DNA of 61,588 nt from Pseudomonadota bacterium. Lineage in GTDB: Bacteria > Pseudomonadota > Gammaproteobacteria > Xanthomonadales > Rhodanobacteraceae. The notes under the pieces were generated by a model that made no database searches, was not told where the DNA came from, and saw only the letters and a list, made by a program, of their open reading frames with translations. The DNA lies in the NCBI GenBank assembly GCA_029561145.1, contig JAKQJM010000004.1:1-61588 (forward strand), written 5' to 3'. Position 1 is the stretch's first letter, and every line of letters starts with the position of its first letter. Shown piece after piece: positions 57,952 to 61,588 of this stretch. The position numbers were made by a program, and so were the translations under genes.

Positions 57952-58395
57952 ATGCTTCGCCAGTTTCTCGCTGCAGCCAGCCTCTTGCTTGTTTCCTCGT
58001 CGGCCTTCGCCGCGTGTTCGATCAACGTGGACGGCAACGATGCGATGCAGTTCGATGTAAAGAGCATTGAGGTCCCGAAAACCTGCAAGGAATTCACGGT
58101 CAACCTGAGCCATTCCGGCAAACTCGCCAAGAACGTCATGGGCCACAACTGGGTCCTGTCGACGACGGCCGACCTGCAAGGCGTCGCCAACGACGGCGCC
58201 CCCGCCGGCCTCGACAAGGACTACGTGAAGCCCAACGACAGCCGCGTCATCGCGCACACCAAGGTGATCGGCGCGGGCGAAACCGCGTCCGTGACCTTCG
58301 CGGTCAGCAAGCTTGCTGCCGGCGGCGACTACACGTTCTTCTGCTCGTTCCCGGGCCACTGGGCGCTGATGAAAGGCAGCCTCAAGCTCGTCTGA
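57952..58395 (+). CDS. Azurin
   Basis: A periplasmic blue copper protein of 147 residues (127 mature) that carries electrons. Copper ligands are H65, C131, H136 and M140, equal to H46, C112, H117 and M121 of Pseudomonas azurin with a constant shift of 19. The disulfide pair is C22-C45. The signal peptide ends near SSAFA (residue 20). The ATG at 57952 has AGGAGA upstream. It is a single gene before the tRNA; partners such as the di-haem peroxidase at 36.6 kb are possible but not implied by position. A weak hairpin (TCCGAG-CGG-CTCGGA, about 58418) follows the stop. Confidence 0.97.
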   Translation: MLRQFLAAASLLLVSSSAFAACSINVDGNDAMQFDVKSIEVPKTCKEFTVNLSHSGKLAKNVMGHNWVLSTTADLQGVANDGAPAGLDKDYVKPNDSRVIAHTKVIGAGETASVTFAVSKLAAGGDYTFFCSFPGHWALMKGSLKLV

Positions 58396-58474
58396 GCAGC
58401 TCTCCATGGGGTCCGAGCGGCTCGGATTCCGAACAGGCTTGTGGGACAATCGCGGGGCTGCATGCGTTCGCTGC

Positions 58475-58551
58475 GGCCCCGTAGCTCAGCTGGATAGAGC
58501 GTCCCCCTCCTAAGGGGAAGGTCGTACGTTCGAATCGTATCGGGGCCGCCA
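58475..58551 (+). tRNA. tRNA-Arg (anticodon CCT)
   Basis: A complete 77-base cloverleaf. The acceptor stem GGCCCCG (58475-58481) pairs with CGGGGCC (58541-58547). The D arm is AGCTCAGCTGGATAGAGC, the anticodon loop CTCCTAA is closed by a CCCC/GGGG stem, and the T loop is GTTCGAATC. The discriminator G is followed by an encoded CCA (58549-58551). Anticodon CCT reads AGG, a rare Arg codon in GC-rich genomes. Accessory DNA begins immediately after the CCA, consistent with tRNA genes being frequent integration sites. Confidence 0.95.
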
Positions 58552-58606
58552 TTAAAAACAATAAGTTACACGCCATTTTTGGTGCGTAGCGAGTGTCACC
58601 AACCGA

Positions 58607-58630
58607 CGTAGTAAGCACCTAGTAAACACG
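58607..58630 (+). repeat. Left arm of 24-bp imperfect inverted repeat (GTAAGCA type)
   Basis: CGTAGTAAGCACCTAGTAAACACG matches the reverse complement of 58699-58722 at 19 of 24 positions. Each arm contains two related units, GTAGTAAGCA and TAGTAAACA-like. Such repeated short motifs beside a tRNA resemble arm-type recombinase sites, but no recombinase gene is here, so this is inference. Confidence 0.55.
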
Positions 58631-58698
58631 CCGGCCCGCGCACGCTGTTGACCAAAAAGGCGCGCCATTCCTCGCCACGATGCGGCAAAAGCGGTGCC

Positions 58699-58722
58699 CT
58701 TGCTTACTACCTGCTTACCACG
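58699..58722 (-). repeat. Right arm of 24-bp imperfect inverted repeat
   Basis: The plus strand reads CTTGCTTACTACCTGCTTACCACG; its reverse complement matches the left arm at 58607-58630 at 19 of 24 positions, with 68 bases between the arms. TGCTTAC occurs twice in this arm. The symmetry suggests a protein-binding or recombination site. Confidence 0.55.
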
Positions 58723-58882
58723 CACAAGCGCAGTGGCGCCATGCCGCAATTTTGCAGGGTTTCCTTAGTCGCACCTCCCCCTTAGCAAGGGGCTGCGCAC
58801 CTTTTTCGGCTTTTGCGGGGCTCGCTCCAGGCACCCCGGCAAAAACGCAAATACGCCTAGTTGGGGCACCCGCAAAACCCGC

Positions 58883-59731
58883 TTAAGCGTTGTCCGAGCA
58901 CCATGGATGTTGCATTCGAGTAACTGGCGTCCATCCGCTGATTTGGATTCCGGCTCGGGCGCGCGTTGCCATCTCCGCGCAATGGTGCAGATCGAATCGC
59001 TGCGCGATAGCGATCTCAGCAAGTTGAGCGATCAGTGGTAACTCGAAGCGAGTATTCCGTATGGAGGGAACGTCATCCGGATCAATGCTAGTGGAGTACT
59101 CACCGTGGGCAATCGCATGCCTCCGCGACCCACGCATGTGCTCTTCAAGCGACGTCTTCAGATTCAGCGAATCGTAGATCAGTCGCGCGTCGCCCGAGAG
59201 TAGCGCAACTGCGTCCTTATAGAACTTACGCGGACCAGACCCTCTGTAACCGACACAAACTTCCACAGCCTTGTAAAACCACAAGAACGATACAGTTGGA
59301 AACGAATTCTGTGCAGCGCGTGCCTCTTTAACCAGCCCAAGCGCACGAAGCGCGCACGTATCAGTTGTAATCGGCAGCCAAAAGCCGCTTGGAACCGGCA
59401 TCGTTACTTGGGAATACCTTGTGCCCGAAATGTAATGCGGAAAAGTGCTCCCACCCATGTCGTGCACCTCAATCGACGCCTCAAGCGACCAAGATAGCGC
59501 CGACAGAAACCGATGCATTGTCGTTGCAAACGGAACATGGGCCGCAAACTCCCCACCTTTTGGTATTACGCCGGGGAGCTCCAAAACAACATTGGCATAT
59601 CGATCGCTTTGCGGCGGCACCAATCGAAACCAGTTACCTTGAAAGCAAAGTCGGACGACAGCGTCAGGCCAAGGGAAGTTACCCTTTACCGAAGCAACGT
59701 AATAATACTCGTCGTATGTCGCTGCTGACAT
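58883..59731 (-). CDS. HEPN/MauJ-like protein of the tRNA-adjacent cassette
   Basis: A 282-residue cytosolic protein, probably of the group annotated as MauJ-like. The first 110 residues look beta-rich. From about 120 the sequence is helical with FLWFYKAVEVCVGYRGSG. It has R204-x4-H209 in SRRHAIAHGEYS, the R-x4-6-H pattern of HEPN RNases and of HEPN-like proteins that no longer cut RNA. Composition is lower in GC than neighbours. The ATG at 59731 has no Shine-Dalgarno sequence and follows the upstream gene's stop by six bases, so coupling is likely. HEPN proteins often act in toxin or phage-defence modules; that role here is inferred. Function unproven. Confidence 0.65.
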   Translation of the reverse strand: MSAATYDEYYYVASVKGNFPWPDAVVRLCFQGNWFRLVPPQSDRYANVVLELPGVIPKGGEFAAHVPFATTMHRFLSALSWSLEASIEVHDMGGSTFPHYISGTRYSQVTMPVPSGFWLPITTDTCALRALGLVKEARAAQNSFPTVSFLWFYKAVEVCVGYRGSGPRKFYKDAVALLSGDARLIYDSLNLKTSLEEHMRGSRRHAIAHGEYSTSIDPDDVPSIRNTRFELPLIAQLAEIAIAQRFDLHHCAEMATRARAGIQISGWTPVTRMQHPWCSDNA

Positions 59732-59737
59732 GAATGC

Positions 59738-60145
59738 TTAACCGGATCGCCATAGGGCAATGATTGAGATCACCAAAGAACTTGCCGCCAGCCAATTAGC
59801 CCAGAGGAATTGATTTCGCGCTTCTCGGAGTGTCGCGATAGCCGATGCAAGTATGGGGAACTGGATCCGATGCCGTCCAGGCGCGTCCTTGCCGGCCAAG
59901 AAGCGAAAGAATGGCGCAGCAGCATTCCCCGTGTTCACACTGAACTTCGGATTCAAATGATAGCAAAGGCGCCCAAAAATGATGTCGCCGTCTACGTCGA
60001 AGTGCCGCGCGAGTTCGCTAACGTCGATGGGCATGTAAACTTTACTGTCTCGCTCAGCGGTTGGCTCGCGGTAGCTGACGAAGGCCTCGTAGTAACGACG
60101 ATAGATTTCTTCGAGAAGCTCTAGGTCGGTCGGAGATTTGCGCAT
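59738..60145 (-). CDS. Small winged-helix-like protein with C-terminal membrane helix
   Basis: I do not recognise a family. The 135-residue product has a helical start (LELLEEIYRRYYEAF). The region VSELARHFDVDGDIIFGRLCYHLN (about 42-65) reads like a winged helix-turn-helix. A single membrane helix ends the protein (about 114-132: LWANWLAASSLVISIIALW), leaving only RSG outside. It is the first gene of the two-gene unit with the HEPN-like protein, and its GC content is similarly low. I chose the ATG at 60145; a TTG at 60163 is also in frame. A membrane-tethered sensor with a HEPN partner would fit a defence or stress module. Inference only. Confidence 0.6.
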   Translation of the reverse strand: MRKSPTDLELLEEIYRRYYEAFVSYREPTAERDSKVYMPIDVSELARHFDVDGDIIFGRLCYHLNPKFSVNTGNAAAPFFRFLAGKDAPGRHRIQFPILASAIATLREARNQFLWANWLAASSLVISIIALWRSG

Positions 60146-60521
60146 GCGTGTTCTCAGATACAAATCGTTAGATCACTACTCTAGCGAATCCTCAAGCCAG
60201 CCGATAATTTTTGTCGCGGGAAAGGTGTCCGAGAATGGGGCTAGCCGAAAATGGTGGATCCAGATTCATTTATTGGGCACGCCGTCGGCCGATGATTGAT
60301 CGCGGACTCGGGCTTCGCTCTTTGGCACACCAGGCATCACCTCGCGTGTCGACGACTCGCGATTGCCGAGTACATGAATGTCGAGAGATCCGCAAAACCG
60401 GCTCGCGAAAGCGTAACCTCGCACGCATGAATCCGGATGATCCGATCGCGACCGTCTTGCGCATCCATGAGTGGACAGCACGAGGCCAGGCAAGCGGAAA
60501 CCCGCACGTGTTTCGTTTGCA
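60146..60521. other. 376-base gap between cassette and rarD
   Basis: This stretch should contain the promoter of the minus-strand cassette and that of rarD. Its first 130 bases share the lower GC of the cassette (for example CCGATAATTTTTGTC); from about 60290 composition returns to that of the chromosome. No direct copy of the tRNA 3' end, which would mark the far end of an inserted element, is visible. Open frames across it are Arg/Ser-rich and differ from real genes nearby. I see no terminator hairpin. Confidence 0.4.
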
Positions 60522-61445
60522 ATGACAACGGAGCGCCTCGATCGCCGCGGGCTTGCCGCTGCTGCAGGCGCCTTCGTGATCTGGGGCCTGATGCCGCTCT
60601 ACTGGCATCTGCTGAAATCAGTGCCTTCGCTGCATATCATTGCCCACCGTATCGTCTGGAGCAGCGTGCTCGTCGTCGGCTGGCTGACCTGGCGATACGG
60701 CCGCAGCTGGCTGCGCGTGACCCTGCAGCAACCGCGCGCAATCTGGATGCTCGCGCTTTCCGGCGGACTCATCGCATTCAACTGGGGCCTGTATATCTGG
60801 GCCGTGAATGCCGGTCATGTCGTCGAAACCAGCCTCGGCTACTTCATCAATCCCCTGCTCAACGTCGTGCTTGGCGTGGTCGTGCTTGGCGAACGCCTGA
60901 ATCGCGTGCAATGGACGTCGGTCTTGATCGCGGCGGCGGGCGTGCTTTGGCTCACGTTCAACTATGGGAGCTTTCCGTGGATTGCCGTCGCGCTGGCCTG
61001 TTCGTTCGGCATGTACGGCCTGATCCGCAAGATCGCTGCCGTGCCGCCGGTGCGCGGACTTGGCGTCGAGAGCATCTACCTTGTCCTGCCTGCGCTTGTC
61101 GTCCTGCTCTGGGGCGAAAGCCACGGTCAGGGCGGATTCGCCACCTCGACAAGCGCGAGTGGCTGGGGCTACGCGGCCGCAGGCCTGCTTGTGTTCGGCG
61201 GCGCGCTCACGGCGATCCCGCTGATCGCCTACGCCGATGCGGTGCGTCGCATCCCGTTCTCGATGGTCGGATTGATGCAGTACATCGCGCCGACCTTGCA
61301 ACTGCTGTGTGGCGTTCTGGTTTTCGGTGAACCGTTCGGGCGTGAACGCATGATTGGATTCGCCCTGATCTGGATTGCCCTGGCGATCTTCGCGACCGAA
61401 GGCTTGTTGCGTTCGCGACGCCGACCAGCAACGCTGCCCGACTGA
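60522..61445 (+). CDS. rarD: EamA-family transporter RarD
   Basis: A DMT/EamA-type inner-membrane transporter of 307 residues with about ten hydrophobic helices in two repeats. AGAFVIWGLMPLYWHLLKSV (about 11-30), AHRIVWSS, and NWGLYIWAVNAGHVVETSLGYFI are the RarD signatures. GLMQYIAPTLQLLCGVLVFGEPF closes the second repeat. E. coli RarD is linked to chloramphenicol resistance, but its natural substrate is unsettled. The ATG at 60522 lacks a good ribosome site. The gene lies just after the accessory cassette and ends near the window edge. Confidence 0.93.
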   Translation: MTTERLDRRGLAAAAGAFVIWGLMPLYWHLLKSVPSLHIIAHRIVWSSVLVVGWLTWRYGRSWLRVTLQQPRAIWMLALSGGLIAFNWGLYIWAVNAGHVVETSLGYFINPLLNVVLGVVVLGERLNRVQWTSVLIAAAGVLWLTFNYGSFPWIAVALACSFGMYGLIRKIAAVPPVRGLGVESIYLVLPALVVLLWGESHGQGGFATSTSASGWGYAAAGLLVFGGALTAIPLIAYADAVRRIPFSMVGLMQYIAPTLQLLCGVLVFGEPFGRERMIGFALIWIALAIFATEGLLRSRRRPATLPD

Positions 61446-61462
61446 GCGAGCGGCCCTCTCGG

Positions 61463-61588
61463 TCAGTGCCTGCCTGCTGATGGAAATCCGGAAAACAGTT
61501 TGACGATGCCGGAATCGACGGCGGAATTCGTGCGCTCCTGCGACTCCGAAACTTCGACGACAACCGTTGCTTGCCAGACTTCATCATG
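61463..61588 (-). CDS. C-terminal end of a probable DUF4136-like lipoprotein (partial)
   Basis: Only the last 41 residues and the stop are inside the window. They read DEVWQATVVVEVSESQ, then NSAVDSGIVKLFSGFPSAG. A strand followed by a helix ending in a FP motif is how DUF4136 lipoproteins typically end, so I suggest that family. The rest lies beyond position 61588. The frame is consistent to the edge, and no other frame gives a plausible protein. It converges on rarD, 17 bases apart. Confidence 0.45.
   Translation of the reverse strand, partial: HDEVWQATVVVEVSESQERTNSAVDSGIVKLFSGFPSAGRH

Larger units (their letters stand above)
58552..58882. other. Non-coding accessory stretch after tRNA-Arg
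   Basis: The 331 bases between the tRNA and the HEPN/MauJ-like gene carry no convincing gene. TTGGTG (58579-58584) and CACCAA (58597-58602) form a short inverted repeat, and a longer 24-base imperfect inverted pair lies at 58607-58630 and 58699-58722. The composition changes sharply at the tRNA end, with A/T runs such as ATTAAAAACAATAA. A minus-strand reading of 65 residues from 58749 is short and Arg-rich, and I regard it as noise. It may be a remnant of an integrated element's end; no integrase is present. Confidence 0.45.

Noticed and set aside
58552-58749. Minus-strand 65-residue frame ending next to the tRNA
   Set aside because: It reads through the inverted repeats and ends at the tRNA CCA, has no domain, and is best explained by the repeats themselves.
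58475-60521. A complete integrative element with attL and attR
   Set aside because: I looked for a second copy of the tRNA 3' end downstream of the cassette and found none, and there is no integrase. Only a remnant or partial insertion can be proposed.
60266-60525. Small frames on both strands between the cassette and rarD
   Set aside because: Arg/Ser-rich translations on both strands with no ribosome sites or domains; shadow-like composition.
61207-61587. 126-codon minus-strand frame at the window end
   Set aside because: Arg/Ser-rich reading overlapping rarD; a different minus frame (61463-61588) gives a far better protein tail.

Overview
The window is 61.6 kb of high-GC bacterial DNA carrying about 56 protein genes, one tRNA gene and one likely decayed gene. 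Gene content and order point to a gammaproteobacterium of the Lysobacterales (Xanthomonadales), probably near Rhodanobacteraceae. The pointers are a trxB/aat/infA/clpA/clpS block, nudJ-mnmA-hflD, mtnB-mtnD-mtnC, azurin, and leucine and kynurenine catabolism. The taxonomic call is inference from gene content, not from a marker-gene search.

Layout. 0-6.4 kb: the end of trxB, a lower-GC PIN-like gene, an N-acyltransferase, aat, infA, a probable pseudogene, and clpS-clpA; aat, clpS and clpA together form the bacterial N-degron pathway. 6.5-9.4 kb: nudJ-mnmA-hflD and a secreted protein. 9.7-12 kb: leucine dehydrogenase and isovaleryl-CoA dehydrogenase. 12.2-17.6 kb: an HD-GYP response regulator convergent with a 1285-residue propeller sensor kinase. 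17.8-21.5 kb: an exported DUF1800/DUF1501/CxxCH trio. 21.5-26.6 kb: rhomboid protease, flavoprotein, RluF, and an M3 peptidase.

26.7-36 kb: a lower kynurenine-pathway cluster. Kmo makes 3-hydroxykynurenine, KynU makes 3-hydroxyanthranilate, the dioxygenase opens the ring, ACMSD decarboxylates, the aldehyde dehydrogenase oxidises, and a RidA-family protein probably deaminates 2-aminomuconate. Four genes of no obvious pathway role lie among them: a ChaN/Tiki-like secreted protein, DUF4166, a DCC-family protein and a small secreted protein. Tryptophan dioxygenase and formamidase are not in the window.

36-50 kb: a di-haem peroxidase, the methionine-salvage genes mtnB-mtnD-mtnC (mtnB appears to start at ATC), a membrane-anchored C13 peptidase, glutathione peroxidase, an EF-hand protein, Uup, a Tat-exported epimerase-like protein, a YkgJ-type protein, a membrane-tethered LuxR regulator with a DUF4199 protein, a GGDEF enzyme, and a GST. 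50-58.4 kb: PhzF, an MBL hydrolase, a YcaQ-type glycosylase, thiolase, an Ala-rich lipoprotein, methylcrotonyl-CoA carboxylase beta subunit, DUF3187, and azurin.

58.5-60.5 kb is the one clearly accessory stretch. A tRNA-Arg(CCT) is followed by an imperfect 24-bp inverted repeat and a compact, lower-GC two-gene cassette: a winged-helix-like membrane protein and a HEPN/MauJ-like protein. The core-like gene rarD follows, and the window ends in the 3' end of a DUF4136-like gene. The cassette is the best candidate for an undescribed system.
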